Notes under the pieces: model-generated
What the model was told of the DNA's origin: nothing
Seen by the model: only the letters and a program-made list of their open reading frames with translations
The model's database searches: none
Shown here: in pieces, positions 1 through 8,352 of the stretch
Layout: each line of letters starts with the position of its first letter
Numbering within the stretch: the stretch's first letter is position 1
Program-made: the position numbers and the translations under genes
NCBI RefSeq assembly: GCF_001884105.1
Contig: NZ_MACI01000078.1
Span: forward strand, 310,001-374,000
DNA: 64,000 bases
Origin: Bacillus luti
GTDB taxonomy: Bacteria; Bacillota; Bacilli; Bacillales; Bacillaceae_G
Direction: 5' to 3'

Positions 1-165
1 GTGAGATAAAGTTGATTTGGCGATAGGGATGTTTAAGGAGCCACAAGATTGTTCATTTTTCTCTAGTAACATATTTACAATTTGTAAACGAATTTGATCG
101 CTAAGTGCATATAAGACAGAAGAGAATTGAATTTCTTCTCGATTTGGATGATAGGGAGTACGCAT
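1..165 (-). CDS. ArsR-family transcriptional regulator (5' part only)
   Basis: This gene is read leftwards and runs off the window, so only the first 55 codons are visible. The start is the ATG at 165, behind an AGGTG ribosome binding site. The peptide begins MRTPYHPNREEIQFSS and continues with VLYALSDQIRLQIVNMLLE, which is the opening helix pattern (ALSDxxRLxIxxxL) of ArsR/SmtB winged-helix repressors. The family binds palindromes in its own or divergent promoters. A 44-bp palindrome lies 53 bases upstream, between this gene and the divergent aldo/keto reductase. The C-terminal half is not visible, so the ligand cannot be judged. Confidence 0.8.
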   Translation of the reverse strand, partial: MRTPYHPNREEIQFSSVLYALSDQIRLQIVNMLLEKNEQSCGSLNIPIAKSTLSH

Positions 166-217
166 TGTTTCACCTGCTCGTATAAGTTAAGTTATTTGCA
201 CTATAACATATAAAGTG

Positions 218-261
218 CTATATTTCTATTATTCGAATATATTCGAATAATAGAAATATAG
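218..261. promoter_or_regulatory. 44-bp perfect palindrome, candidate ArsR-type operator
   Basis: Two 22-base arms meet between 239 and 240 without a spacer or mismatch. Each arm contains TATTCGAATA, which is itself a palindrome. It sits between the divergent regulator and the aldo/keto reductase and ends just before the GGGGGAG ribosome binding site of the latter. ArsR-family dimers bind AT-rich palindromes of this kind, so an operator controlling both genes is the likely role. That role is inferred. Confidence 0.6.
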
Positions 262-272
262 GGGGAGAAAAA

Positions 273-1208
273 ATGAAGTATACAAAATTGCAAAAGGCAG
301 GATTAACTATTTCTAAGTTGGGGTTAGGAACGAATGCTGTAGGGGGACATAATTTATATAATGATGTGAATGAGGAAGAAGGGAAACGATTAATAGAAGA
401 AGCTATTCAGCAAGGAGTGACATTTTTTGATACAGCGGATTCATACGGTTTTGGTAGATCAGAAGAATTAGTAGGACAGGTATTGAAAAGAAATCGCCAT
501 GAGTTTGTACTTGCTACAAAAGGTGGAATTCAGCCGTTATTAAATGGAGAAACGTATATTAATAATGAACCAAGCTATTTAAGAAATGCTGTGGAAAATA
601 GTTTAAGAAGATTACAGACTGACTATATTGATTTATATTATTTACACTTTACAAATTCTGAAACAAGTTACATAGATTCAATCGGAGAGCTTACTCGCCT
701 AAAAGAAGAAGGGAAAATTCTTTCAATTGGAATATCCAACGTAAATGTAGAGCAATTAAAAGAAGCGAATCAACATGGTTATATAGATGTAGTACAATCG
801 CCTTACAACATGTTAGATCGTACTGCTGAGGAAGAACTATTACCGTATTGTATAGAAGCTGGTATTTCATTTATTCCGTATGGACCTCTTGCTTTTGGAA
901 TACTAGGCGGTAAATATACAGAAGATTTTAAATTAAATGAAGGTGATTGGCGCAAAAGTGTAAATCTATTTGAAGAAAATACATATAAGAATAATTTCAA
1001 GAAAGTGGAAAAGTTAAAAGGTTTAGCTGAAGAAAAGAATATCGAAGTATCGCATATAGCCTTAGCGTGGTTATTAAACAAACAAGGAATTGATACTGTT
1101 ATTCCTGGAGGGAAGCGAGCAGAGCAAATAAGAGAAAGTGTAAGAGCGGTGGATGCTTTATTGAATGAACAGGACATGAAACAGATTGAATCGATATTAG
1201 AAGTATAG
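273..1208 (+). CDS. Aldo/keto reductase
   Basis: The 311-residue protein is a cytoplasmic NADPH-dependent aldo/keto reductase with a (beta/alpha)8 barrel, the usual length for the family. The N-terminal LGLGTNAVGG strand, the catalytic Asp and Tyr in FFDTADSYGFGRSEE, the Lys in LATKGG and the His in YYLHF match the family's Asp-Tyr-Lys-His tetrad. The C-terminal cofactor loop reads VIPGGKRAEQIRES. The ATG at 273 follows GGGGGAGAAAAA. The substrate is unknown. The gene is divergent from an ArsR-type regulator across a perfect palindrome, so induction by a ligand of that regulator is plausible. Confidence 0.9.
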   Translation: MKYTKLQKAGLTISKLGLGTNAVGGHNLYNDVNEEEGKRLIEEAIQQGVTFFDTADSYGFGRSEELVGQVLKRNRHEFVLATKGGIQPLLNGETYINNEPSYLRNAVENSLRRLQTDYIDLYYLHFTNSETSYIDSIGELTRLKEEGKILSIGISNVNVEQLKEANQHGYIDVVQSPYNMLDRTAEEELLPYCIEAGISFIPYGPLAFGILGGKYTEDFKLNEGDWRKSVNLFEENTYKNNFKKVEKLKGLAEEKNIEVSHIALAWLLNKQGIDTVIPGGKRAEQIRESVRAVDALLNEQDMKQIESILEV

Positions 1209-1509
1209 TCAGAAAGAGGGGGAGATGCTAAACTCCCTTTTCTATACCCTATAAATAGCATATAGTATAAAAAATATTAATTGACGTATTTTACGAGCGT
1301 AGCGATCAGAAAAGATGGTCCGTTGACTTGGAGGAGAGTTAAAACGGAAATTTCGAGCAAATAAAAAATCCCTATAGAGATAGGGATTTATATATCGGCA
1401 TATCGTTCCTTGGAAAAGGATGTACTTAGTTTACCATATTGAAATATAAGTATTTGTGAAATGGATGTGAAACTAATGTGAAAAATGCTTATGGTGAAAA
1501 TTCTTGTAA
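1209..1509. other. Gene-free gap with a leftward terminator
   Basis: No ORF with a ribosome binding site is visible here. The gap holds a weak hairpin just after the aldo/keto reductase, a 28-base hairpin at about 1320-1347 (CCGTT paired with AACGG) and the terminator at 1366-1389. The 1280-1350 segment looks structured and could be an RNA element, but nothing identifies it. Confidence 0.3.
1366..1389 (-). terminator. Intrinsic terminator for leftward transcripts
   Basis: The stem AAATCCCTA/TAGGGATTT is followed on the minus strand by TTTTTTAT. It would end the transcript of the two leftward genes at 1510 and 1819. On the plus strand the tail is poor. Confidence 0.65.
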
Positions 1510-1734
1510 CTAAAACAGTGCTTTTCTCTTCGATTGTACAGTTGCTGCATTTTCATCATGTATGCCTGCATCTTTAATAATTCGTTGTTTTGCTTTATTT
1601 AACAGATGGTTTACTGCTTCACCAAAATAGTTAGCTTCGCTTTTTGTGCGGGCTTCTCGTAAACATTTATAGTTTTCTAGCAGTTCCTCTTTTTCGGTGT
1701 TTGTTAAGAAATCTTCTACTTTCTTTTTTGTCAT
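1510..1734 (-). CDS. Small hypothetical protein (74 aa)
   Basis: I do not recognise this family. The 74-residue product is soluble, charged and mostly helical (MTKKKVEDFLTNTEKEELL...), with a Lys-rich C-terminal half and no Cys. The ATG at 1734 is preferred because AGAAAGGGTG lies just upstream. A longer reading from 1788 would have no ribosome binding site. It lies 84 bases downstream of another leftward small gene and may share its transcript. Its helical, charged composition resembles small cytosolic regulators, but no function can be assigned. Confidence 0.6.
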   Translation of the reverse strand: MTKKKVEDFLTNTEKEELLENYKCLREARTKSEANYFGEAVNHLLNKAKQRIIKDAGIHDENAATVQSKRKALF

Positions 1735-1818
1735 ACGAAACACCCTTTCTTCTGACAAACGACGCAATAGAAAATATTTATTGTTCATTATAACAATAAT
1801 TTAAAAAGAAAGTATATA

Positions 1819-2166
1819 CTAACGTCGTAATAATTTGTCAATTTCTTGAATCTTCTCATCAGCTTTCCCAATTTGCGTATTTTTAGCCTGTTCGCCACCA
1901 AGAGCCTGATGAAGTAAAAATGTTTGACCGGAAATAGCAGTCACAATGGACACCTTGATTATTTCTTTTATTAAGGTGGCGTCGAATAAAACGAGTCCGA
2001 GAAGTGCAGCTAGGCAGCCGGTAAAAATATCAGTTAAAAAACCAAAATGAAAAAAAGTTTTCAAACGGCGTGGAAGCAATAACTTACCTTGGTTATTGAT
2101 TAGATGGGAAACGAAGCCGGTAATGCCACCAACGAGAACAGCGGTTAGCCATTGATACATTTCCAT
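1819..2166 (-). CDS. Small membrane protein, possibly DUF4257
   Basis: The 115-residue product starts MEMYQWLTAVLVGGITGFVSHLI. It has a first hydrophobic segment (about 4-22), a positively charged loop (LLLPRRLKTF), a second hydrophobic stretch (about 43-65) and a third weaker one, then a charged helical tail ending KIQEIDKLLRR. The ATG at 2166 follows AAAGGAGTG at ideal spacing, so the 19 extra residues of the longer ORF are rejected. It resembles the Bacillus DUF4257 family, which has no known function. That assignment is from memory and unsure. Confidence 0.6.
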   Translation of the reverse strand: MEMYQWLTAVLVGGITGFVSHLINNQGKLLLPRRLKTFFHFGFLTDIFTGCLAALLGLVLFDATLIKEIIKVSIVTAISGQTFLLHQALGGEQAKNTQIGKADEKIQEIDKLLRR

Positions 2167-2247
2167 CGAATCCACTCCTTTTAGTGAATAAGATTCGATT
2201 TTTACATATTGATTCCTTTTCATATCTCATATAACCATATTGAGAAA

Positions 2248-2436
2248 GTTTGTTTGGGGATATTTCGCATTCAATTTAATTATGACGGAAGATTACGATA
2301 CATTTCAGTCTATTATATGAGGCGTTTTAGCTATAACCAACACTATATTTGGTTTCATGTGCTAGAAGATGAGATTAGTCATCGTGGACAAATTAAAATG
2401 CTAAAAAGTAAGTTATTTGAAAATTACGTTAAATAA
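2248..2436 (+). pseudogene. Remnant of a DinB-family gene (3' end)
   Basis: The frame ending at 2436 encodes WFHVLEDEISHRGQIKMLKSKL. This is the typical last helix of DinB/DUF664 four-helix metalloproteins, with the conserved HRGQ histidine. The rest of the expected fold of about 150 residues is missing, and there is no ribosome binding site or credible start. The upstream part of the frame abuts the 5' end of the leftward gene at 1819-2166. The remnant looks like what is left after a deletion. Intact relatives occur at 42811 and 57681. Confidence 0.55.
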
Positions 2437-2501
2437 AGTGGCTTTTTAACGAGATATTCCATATAATGAGAGTAATTAAAATAAGATCGGGGTGATGTAT
2501 T

Positions 2502-2570
2502 ATGGTGAATTTAACTTATATGAATCATAAACAAAATACAAAGGTGGATGGAAAGGGCGATACTATATAA
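2502..2570 (+). CDS. Possible 22-aa small ORF / leader peptide
   Basis: The ATG at 2502 follows CGGGGTGATG and opens 22 codons (MVNLTYMNHKQNTKVDGKGD...) ending at TAA 2568-2570. The last codons form one arm of a long hairpin (2540-2596) placed 22 bases upstream of the rsgA paralogue's start. That layout fits a leader peptide, but it could equally be the remains of a decayed gene. Confidence 0.3.
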   Translation: MVNLTYMNHKQNTKVDGKGDTI

Positions 2571-2596
2571 GTGAGCGCACTATCCTTCCACTTTTC
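2540..2596 (+). promoter_or_regulatory. Long hairpin in the rsgA-paralogue leader
   Basis: AAAGGTGGATGGAAAGGGCG can pair with the segment ending CCTTCCACTTTT, giving about 20 base pairs with three mismatches and one G-U pair around a 15-base loop. It ends in CTTTTCTT, 9 bases before the GGGAGG ribosome binding site. It could act as an attenuator or end an upstream transcript. Confidence 0.45.
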
Positions 2597-2618
2597 TTAA
2601 ACTAGGGAGGATATCAAT

Positions 2619-3668
2619 TTGAATCAAAATATTTTAGAATCGTTCGGCTGGGATTCTTTTTTTGAAGAACAAGCTGTAGAGAACTTTGAAGTAGGTCGTA
2701 TTTTACTTGAGCACAAGCATATATATCGCATAATTTGTAACGATGGTGAATATATGGCAGAACTGTCTGGAAAGTTTCGTCATGAAGCGTTAACGAAGGG
2801 AGATTACCCAGCAGTTGGTGATTGGGTATATATAAAAAAAATAGAGAATGAAAAGAAAGTGATTATTCATCGTGTTTTTCCGCGAAGAAGCTCCTTCTCA
2901 AGACAAGAAGCTGGTAACCGAACGGAAGAACAGATTATAGCCGCAAATGTAGATTATCTATTTTTAGTGAATGCACTTAACCATGATTTTAACGTAAGAA
3001 GGATGGAACGTTATTTATTATTAGCGTATGAAAGTGGTGCAATGCCTGTTATTGTGTTAACAAAGAGTGGTTTATGTAATGATGTGGAACAGAAAATCGT
3101 AGAAACGGAAGCTGTTGCAATTGGTGTTCCGATCTTCGTTGTTGATAGTTTAGAACATACAGGTATTGAAGCGTTGCAACAATTTGTTGCTTCAGGAAAA
3201 ACAATTGCTTTAGTCGGATCATCGGGGGTTGGAAAATCAACTTTGCTAAATGCGCTTATAGGACTTCAAGTAGCGAAAACAGGAGATATTCGTGAAGAAG
3301 ATAGTAAAGGAAGGCATACGACAACTCATAGAGAGTTATTTCAATTGCCAAGTGGTGCTCTCGTAATTGATACTCCTGGCATGAGGGAGTTGCAGCTTTG
3401 GGAAGGAAGCGATGCAATTCAAACAACATTTTCTGATATTGAAGAATTAGCAAAAACATGCCGTTTCCGAGATTGTAAACATGAGAATGAGCCAGGATGC
3501 GCAGTACATCATGCAATAAATAACGGACTTATTACGATAAATCGTTTGCAGAGCTATAAAAAGTTGCAAAGAGAATTGGCGTATTTTATGAGAAAACAAG
3601 ATGCGATTCTTGCAAGGGCAGAACGTGATAAGTGGAAAAAACTTTCTAAACAGTATAAAAAAATGTGA
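2619..3668 (+). CDS. rsgA: RsgA-type circularly permuted ribosome-assembly GTPase (paralogue)
   Basis: The 349-residue protein has an N-terminal OB-like domain, a permuted GTPase core and a C-terminal zinc motif, as in RsgA/YjeQ/YloQ, which tests maturation of the 30S subunit. The P-loop GSSGVGKST is at 200-208, the G3 motif DTPGMRE starts at 251, and the zinc ligands are C281, C286, H288 and C294. The G4 motif, expected as NKxD/TKxD, reads TKSG at 148-151, so the guanine-reading Asp is replaced by Gly. The protein is longer than the housekeeping form of about 290 residues and is probably a second copy. The start is TTG 2619, nine bases after GGGAGG. Confidence 0.88.
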   Translation: MNQNILESFGWDSFFEEQAVENFEVGRILLEHKHIYRIICNDGEYMAELSGKFRHEALTKGDYPAVGDWVYIKKIENEKKVIIHRVFPRRSSFSRQEAGNRTEEQIIAANVDYLFLVNALNHDFNVRRMERYLLLAYESGAMPVIVLTKSGLCNDVEQKIVETEAVAIGVPIFVVDSLEHTGIEALQQFVASGKTIALVGSSGVGKSTLLNALIGLQVAKTGDIREEDSKGRHTTTHRELFQLPSGALVIDTPGMRELQLWEGSDAIQTTFSDIEELAKTCRFRDCKHENEPGCAVHHAINNGLITINRLQSYKKLQRELAYFMRKQDAILARAERDKWKKLSKQYKKM

Positions 3669-3699
3669 AAAACCAAAGGACTGTTCCTTTGGTTTTTTT
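3668..3699 (+). terminator. Intrinsic terminator after the rsgA paralogue
   Basis: AACCAAAGGA pairs with TCCTTTGGTT across a short loop and is followed by a run of seven T. Confidence 0.85.
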
Positions 3700-3863
3700 G
3701 TATTTGTAAATTTTATAATAATGTTATTCATATATATGGACAAAGGGAAGTTATTTGTTTAAACTTTACAAAGTGTTCATCGTAATAGGATATGAAAATA
3801 GTAACTAGGGATTGGGATAAATTATTAATTAAATCAATGATTTTTACAAGTAGGAGGTACGAA

Positions 3864-5846
3864 ATGGGTAAACTATTAAATTGGTTTCGTAATATGAAAG
3901 TGGCTAAAAAGCTATTAATTTCATTTTTTGTTATTTTAATTGCGGCAGTTTCTATTATTGGAGGCATGTCTTATCAAACGGCTAAAAGGAATTTTGAAAC
4001 ACAAATTATGAGCAGTGCTCACGATAACATAAAGATATTAGATAATTTAATCAATCAAATGATTGAAGCGAAATTTAATGATGTGAATAGTTTTGCACGG
4101 GTAATTCAAGGTAATATGTATCAAGGGGATAATCAAGATGAATTAAGGAAAACATTATCACAATATATCAATTTAAATAAAGATGTTGAACAAGTATATG
4201 TTGCTGGGAATGATAAAAAGTTTGTACAAGAACCCAATATACAAATGGCAGCAGATTATGACCCAACAGAGCGTCCTTGGTATAAAGATGCAATGAATAA
4301 GCAAGGTGGAATTATTGTTACTGAACCGTATAAGGCGCAAGGAAATGGACATATTGTTGTAACGGTTGCAAAACAAACAGAAGATAAAAGTGGTGTTGTT
4401 GCGGTAGATTTAAGCTTAGATAATTTATTAAAAACAACAAAGTTAATCAATATTGGTAAAAAAGGATATGCGTTTATTTTAGATGGGAAACAAAAAATAA
4501 TTGCACATCCTCAAGAAAAATCAGGAGACAAGGCAGCTGATTCTTGGGCGAAGAAAATTTATGAAGATAATCACGGTATTTTTTCATACATGTATGATAA
4601 TAATGAAAAGAAAATGGTATTTGCTACAAACGTAAAAACAGGTTGGAAGATTGTTGGAACGATGTACTCTAATGAAGTAATTGAAGCTGCTCAGCCAGTA
4701 TTTTATAATATGTTAATTGTTATGATTATTTCATTAGTTGCAGGAGGAGCACTTATTTATTTCGTGACACTTTCTATTACAAAACCTTTAAAGAGATTGG
4801 TTGTCACTTCTAAAGAAATAAGTGAGGGAGATTTAACAAAAACAATTGAAATTCATTCTAATGATGAAATTGGTCAACTTGCAAAAGGCTTTAATGAGAT
4901 GACAAACTCGTTACGAACGTTAATTGGAAGAATTAATGATTCAGCTGGACATGTTGCAGCGGCATCAGAAGAGCTAACTGCAAGTGTAAGACAAGCGAGT
5001 GAAGCAACTGAGCAAATTACAATGGCAATGGATGAAATCTCAAGTGGGGCAACGACGCAAACAACGAGTGTAGAGAACGGCGCTATGTTATTGTTTAGTG
5101 TGACAGAAGGTATTCAGCATGTAGCAAATAGTTCATCATCTATTAATACAGCTTCTGCTCATACTCGTGAAAAAGCAGAAGATGGTGGAAAGTTAGTAGG
5201 GAAAACAGTAAATCAAATGCAGTCTATTGTGGAATCTGTTTCGCAATCAGATGCAGTTATACAGTTATTAAATAATAAATCAAAGCAAATTGGTGATATA
5301 TTAGAAGTAATCCAAAATATTGCAGATCAAACAAATCTGCTAGCTTTAAATGCTGCAATTGAAGCGGCGAGAGCTGGTGAACACGGAAGAGGATTTGCGA
5401 TTGTTGCAGATGAAGTACGTAAATTGGCAGAGCAATCTAGCGTATCTTCCAGTGAAATTAGTAAATTAATAAGTGAAATACAAGATGATATGAGTAAGAC
5501 AGTAAAATCTATGAATCATGTAAATGAAGAAGTTCAATCCGGACTAGTTATCGCGAATGAAACGAAGCAAAACTTTGCAGAAATTCTACAATCTACAAAT
5601 GAAATAGCAGATCAAATTAAGACGATGGTTGAAACGGCAAATGGAATGTCAAAAGGTGCGAATGAAGTATCTATTTCTGTAGGTCAAATTGCAATGACAG
5701 CACAGAATAACGCAACGAGTACACAAAGTGTTGCAGCGTCAGCAGAAGAGCAACTAGCTTCAATGGAGGAAATTGGATCTGCGGCGGGCACATTATCTCA
5801 AATGGCTGAAGAGTTACAAGTATTAATTGAAAGATTTAAAGTTTAA
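3864..5846 (+). CDS. Methyl-accepting chemotaxis protein with dCache sensor
   Basis: The 660-residue membrane chemoreceptor has a first TM segment at about 14-36 ([19 protein letters not shown]), then an extracellular dCache-type domain of about 240 residues containing [12 protein letters not shown] second TM segment follows ([18 protein letters not shown]), then a HAMP domain (ITKPLKRLV...GDLTK) and the long signalling coiled coil. The CheA/CheW-binding hairpin [20 protein letters not shown] is intact. ATG 3864 is chosen over the upstream in-frame start because AGGAGG lies eight bases before it. It stands alone between terminators. The dCache family often binds amino acids or organic acids, but the ligand here is unknown. 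Confidence 0.95.
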   Translation: MGKLLNWFRNMKVAKKLLISFFVILIAAVSIIGGMSYQTAKRNFETQIMSSAHDNIKILDNLINQMIEAKFNDVNSFARVIQGNMYQGDNQDELRKTLSQYINLNKDVEQVYVAGNDKKFVQEPNIQMAADYDPTERPWYKDAMNKQGGIIVTEPYKAQGNGHIVVTVAKQTEDKSGVVAVDLSLDNLLKTTKLINIGKKGYAFILDGKQKIIAHPQEKSGDKAADSWAKKIYEDNHGIFSYMYDNNEKKMVFATNVKTGWKIVGTMYSNEVIEAAQPVFYNMLIVMIISLVAGGALIYFVTLSITKPLKRLVVTSKEISEGDLTKTIEIHSNDEIGQLAKGFNEMTNSLRTLIGRINDSAGHVAAASEELTASVRQASEATEQITMAMDEISSGATTQTTSVENGAMLLFSVTEGIQHVANSSSSINTASAHTREKAEDGGKLVGKTVNQMQSIVESVSQSDAVIQLLNNKSKQIGDILEVIQNIADQTNLLALNAAIEAARAGEHGRGFAIVADEVRKLAEQSSVSSSEISKLISEIQDDMSKTVKSMNHVNEEVQSGLVIANETKQNFAEILQSTNEIADQIKTMVETANGMSKGANEVSISVGQIAMTAQNNATSTQSVAASAEEQLASMEEIGSAAGTLSQMAEELQVLIERFKV

Positions 5847-5852
5847 CAAAGG

Positions 5853-5902
5853 ACAGACTATCTTCAACATAGCAGTATGCTATTGGAGTAGTCTGTTTTT
5901 AT
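5853..5902 (+). terminator. Intrinsic terminator after the chemoreceptor
   Basis: ACAGACTA pairs with TAGTCTGT, with a nested ATAGC/GCTAT hairpin inside the loop, followed by TTTTT. Confidence 0.8.
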
Positions 5903-6042
5903 TATGTAAAATCAAATGGGGATGGAGAATGTTTTTGTGATATTTAAAGGTATATTTTGTATAACATTTGTCGAAAAATAGAGGTATTTGTTAACTTTGT
6001 GTATAATTATAATCATATAGAATACAAATAAAGGAGATTGTT

Positions 6043-6348
6043 ATGGGAGTGTATTGGGGTACAAAAAGACATTCTTGGCTTAGTTATGTCTCATTTTGGT
6101 TAAGTATTTCATTTTTTATCGTTTTTTTAATTGAAGTGTTTATTTTAAAAACACTTTCGAATAGCTCGGTGCAAATTGTTAAATACTTTTATTTTATACT
6201 TGTACCAGTAAACATTCTTCTTAGTTTAAAGTTACTATTTAAGAAGAATGAAAAGAAAGCATTACCTATTTTTAGTTTCATTGTATCGTTATTATTTACA
6301 ATCTTAATAATAGTATTAGCATTAGCTGCTACAGGGAAATTCTTTTAA
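6043..6348 (+). CDS. Small three-TM membrane protein of unknown function
   Basis: The 101-residue protein is almost entirely hydrophobic, with likely TM segments at about 12-36, 47-66 and 75-97 and a short basic loop (KKNEKKA) between the last two. I do not recognise the family. The ATG at 6043 follows AAGGAGATTGTT. A TATAAT-like element lies about 35 bases upstream of the start. It is monocistronic, with a terminator directly after the stop. Confidence 0.65.
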   Translation: MGVYWGTKRHSWLSYVSFWLSISFFIVFLIEVFILKTLSNSSVQIVKYFYFILVPVNILLSLKLLFKKNEKKALPIFSFIVSLLFTILIIVLALAATGKFF

Positions 6349-6378
6349 GAAGGGTGATATAAATCACTCTTCTTTTTT
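6347..6378 (+). terminator. Intrinsic terminator
   Basis: AAGAAGGGTGAT pairs with ATCACTCTTCTT, followed by TTTT. The stem begins at the stop codon of the 101-aa membrane protein. Confidence 0.85.
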
Positions 6379-6667
6379 ATTTGTGGCGGTCTTGCTACCA
6401 AGGGAAAGATGATCTATGAGCTAATAAAAAGTAGGAGAGCAGAATTTTCACGCATTAAAGGTTAATGATATTTGAAACCTTTAGGAGAATATTACGTAAT
6501 AGGGTAATATACATAATAATGAGGATAGAATTAGGTCTTTTGTGTGGGTTTATGAAGCAAATGAATACGGTAAGAACGTTGATATATGGTACAATACATA
6601 TGGATAGTGATAGAGATAAAGGGTATATAAAATACTCATCGTTTTTTAGTAAGAGAGGGGTTATCTT
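6379..6667 (+). other. Gap with an extended -10 promoter for the next gene
   Basis: No credible gene is visible. A 73-codon frame at 6465-6686 has no ribosome binding site and runs into the next gene. A TGGTACAAT extended -10 element lies at 6587-6595, about 70 bases before the 122-aa gene. An AAAGGTT/AACCTTT inverted repeat lies at 6457-6482. Confidence 0.35.
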
Positions 6668-7036
6668 ATGCTATACGAGGATTTGATGACATTATTTCAA
6701 GCAGCTCCAAAAGAAGAAGCTAGAGGCGGCTGGAAATATATAATCCAGGAACAAAATGATAAATATGAAATTGTTGATGAAATGTTGAAAAATGAAATGA
6801 GTGTTGAATTGTATTTTAATGAATATGATGAGGTGAAAATCACTTTATATAAAGATGGAATTCCTATTTCTACTATGCAAAGAATTGCGATTTCAAAAGT
6901 TGAATTAGACGAAGAGGAAGATGGCATTCAATTTGTTTTAGAGCGTATGCCTAGTCGAATGATTCGCTTGCAATTAAAGCCACATTTAGCATTGGAAATG
7001 GGGCCATATTGGGAAGTATGTGACGATTGTGAATGA
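6668..7036 (+). CDS. Conserved hypothetical protein (122 aa)
   Basis: I do not recognise the family. The product is soluble and acidic, without a signal peptide or TM segment. It begins MLYEDLMTLFQAAPKEEARGGWKY and alternates short charged strands, so an alpha/beta fold is likely. It ends with YWEVCDDCE, a CxxC pair at the extreme C-terminus. The start at 6668 follows AGAGGGGTTATCTT. It is a single gene between a promoter-bearing gap and a bidirectional terminator. Confidence 0.7.
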   Translation: MLYEDLMTLFQAAPKEEARGGWKYIIQEQNDKYEIVDEMLKNEMSVELYFNEYDEVKITLYKDGIPISTMQRIAISKVELDEEEDGIQFVLERMPSRMIRLQLKPHLALEMGPYWEVCDDCE

Positions 7037-7040
7037 ACAT

Positions 7041-7072
7041 AAAAAAGCAGCCAAGTTATTGGCTGCTTTTTT
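7041..7072. terminator. Bidirectional intrinsic terminator
   Basis: AAAAAAGCAGCC pairs with GGCTGCTTTTTT, with A/T runs on both sides. It serves the 122-aa gene and the convergent YkvI-like gene, whose stop codon lies within it. Confidence 0.9.
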
Positions 7073-8111
7073 ATGTTTTTTGAATTTGTTTAAAAGCAAT
7101 GATCGGAAGTAAGATGATGCTTACCCATCCGATTATAGGATATAGAATATGGAGTAACTCACTGTAGCCAACGTAACTAAAGCAATAACTTATTAGTAAA
7201 ATGAAGAAAATAATATTGTTACTTTTCCAACCGGTGATGGATTGCATTTGTTTTGTCATTCCGAACACATTGCCAACTAAAGTTGTGAACACTTCACCGA
7301 AAATGATAAGAACAAAGAAAAAGTGAAAAGTTGCATTGAATTTTCTTATGACTTCAGCCATTGGAATGTTATATTGATAAAATTGGTCGACTGATAAGAT
7401 AGCTAAATGGCTACATAATAATATTAAAGAAAGTCCTGCCCCGCCTAAAATACCTCCCCATAAAATGGCCTTTCGATCTTTTACTTCACTGGCTAACGGG
7501 ACGAGAACGCTTTGGGCGAGAGAAAGATTTAAGGCGACATATGTAATAGGACTAGTTATCCATTTCATATTCCAGCTTTCTGCAGGAATAGTGTTACTAA
7601 TAGGAGTTGTACCGTGAAAAAACGTTGTAATAGCAAGTCCGATAATGAAAATCATCATAATAGGTACGACAAGTGTATTTACTTCAAAAACTCCTTGTAA
7701 TCCGCGGCTACCTATGATGAGACAGGCGATAACTGTAATGAAAATACCGAGTTGTCTTGGTAACCGAAGTTGCTCTTCAAATACCGCTCCAGCTCCTGAT
7801 AGCATGACACTCGTTACACCAAATAATACAAGTAGTAATAATGTATTTACAACATTTCCGAATACATCCCCAAATAAATATTTGTTAAATTCTTGCGCTG
7901 AAAATGCACCGATTTGTGATGAGAGTAACATCATCTTCGTACCGAGCCAAATAAAAAAAAATCCACTTATACATATACCAATTGTTCCGTATAATCCGTT
8001 CACTGTAAAAAATTCAACAATTTCTCGTCCAGTAGCAAATCCAGCTCCAACGACTGTTCCAATATAAGTAGCAGCGACTTTCTTTGCTACTTGCCATTGT
8101 TGATTGTCCAT
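7071..8111 (-). CDS. ykvI: YkvI-family membrane protein (APC-type transporter)
   Basis: The 346-residue polytopic membrane protein has about ten TM helices and matches Bacillus YkvI, a member of the amino acid/polyamine/organocation (LeuT-fold) group. The N-terminal VAATYIGTVVGAGFATGREIVEFF has the glycine-rich unwound first helix expected for Na+-coupled carriers. The protein is shorter than typical 12-TM carriers, which is normal for this branch. The ATG at 8111 follows AAAGAGGGATAAC. The substrate is unknown. It is a single gene, convergent with the 122-aa gene. Confidence 0.8.
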   Translation of the reverse strand: MDNQQWQVAKKVAATYIGTVVGAGFATGREIVEFFTVNGLYGTIGICISGFFFIWLGTKMMLLSSQIGAFSAQEFNKYLFGDVFGNVVNTLLLLVLFGVTSVMLSGAGAVFEEQLRLPRQLGIFITVIACLIIGSRGLQGVFEVNTLVVPIMMIFIIGLAITTFFHGTTPISNTIPAESWNMKWITSPITYVALNLSLAQSVLVPLASEVKDRKAILWGGILGGAGLSLILLCSHLAILSVDQFYQYNIPMAEVIRKFNATFHFFFVLIIFGEVFTTLVGNVFGMTKQMQSITGWKSNNIIFFILLISYCFSYVGYSELLHILYPIIGWVSIILLPIIAFKQIQKT

Positions 8112-8352
8112 GTTATCCCTCTTTCTACTACGATGAGCTTGATTTACTATTATGCATATGTATGAGCTTGGACAATTAGACGTATGAACTGTTAGAAAAC
8201 ATACATGAATTAAAAGATATTAGGGAAGTATTAAAGGTGTTAAAACTTTGTTACATATGAGCCAATCGTTCGAAAGGATAGGAAATGTATGGTAAAATGT
8301 AACTAAGTTATTAAAAGATAAACATTATGAAATGATAAGAGGAGTGGATTGT

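Noticed and set aside
6465-6686. 73-codon open frame before the 122-aa gene
   Set aside because: It has no ribosome binding site, an unlikely composition, and runs into the well-supported next gene. The extended -10 element of that gene lies inside it.
8112-8352. PerR box or sigma-B promoter before dps
   Set aside because: No TTATAATNATTATAA-like palindrome is visible. GTTTAA-like and GGGAA-like elements are not at the required spacing.
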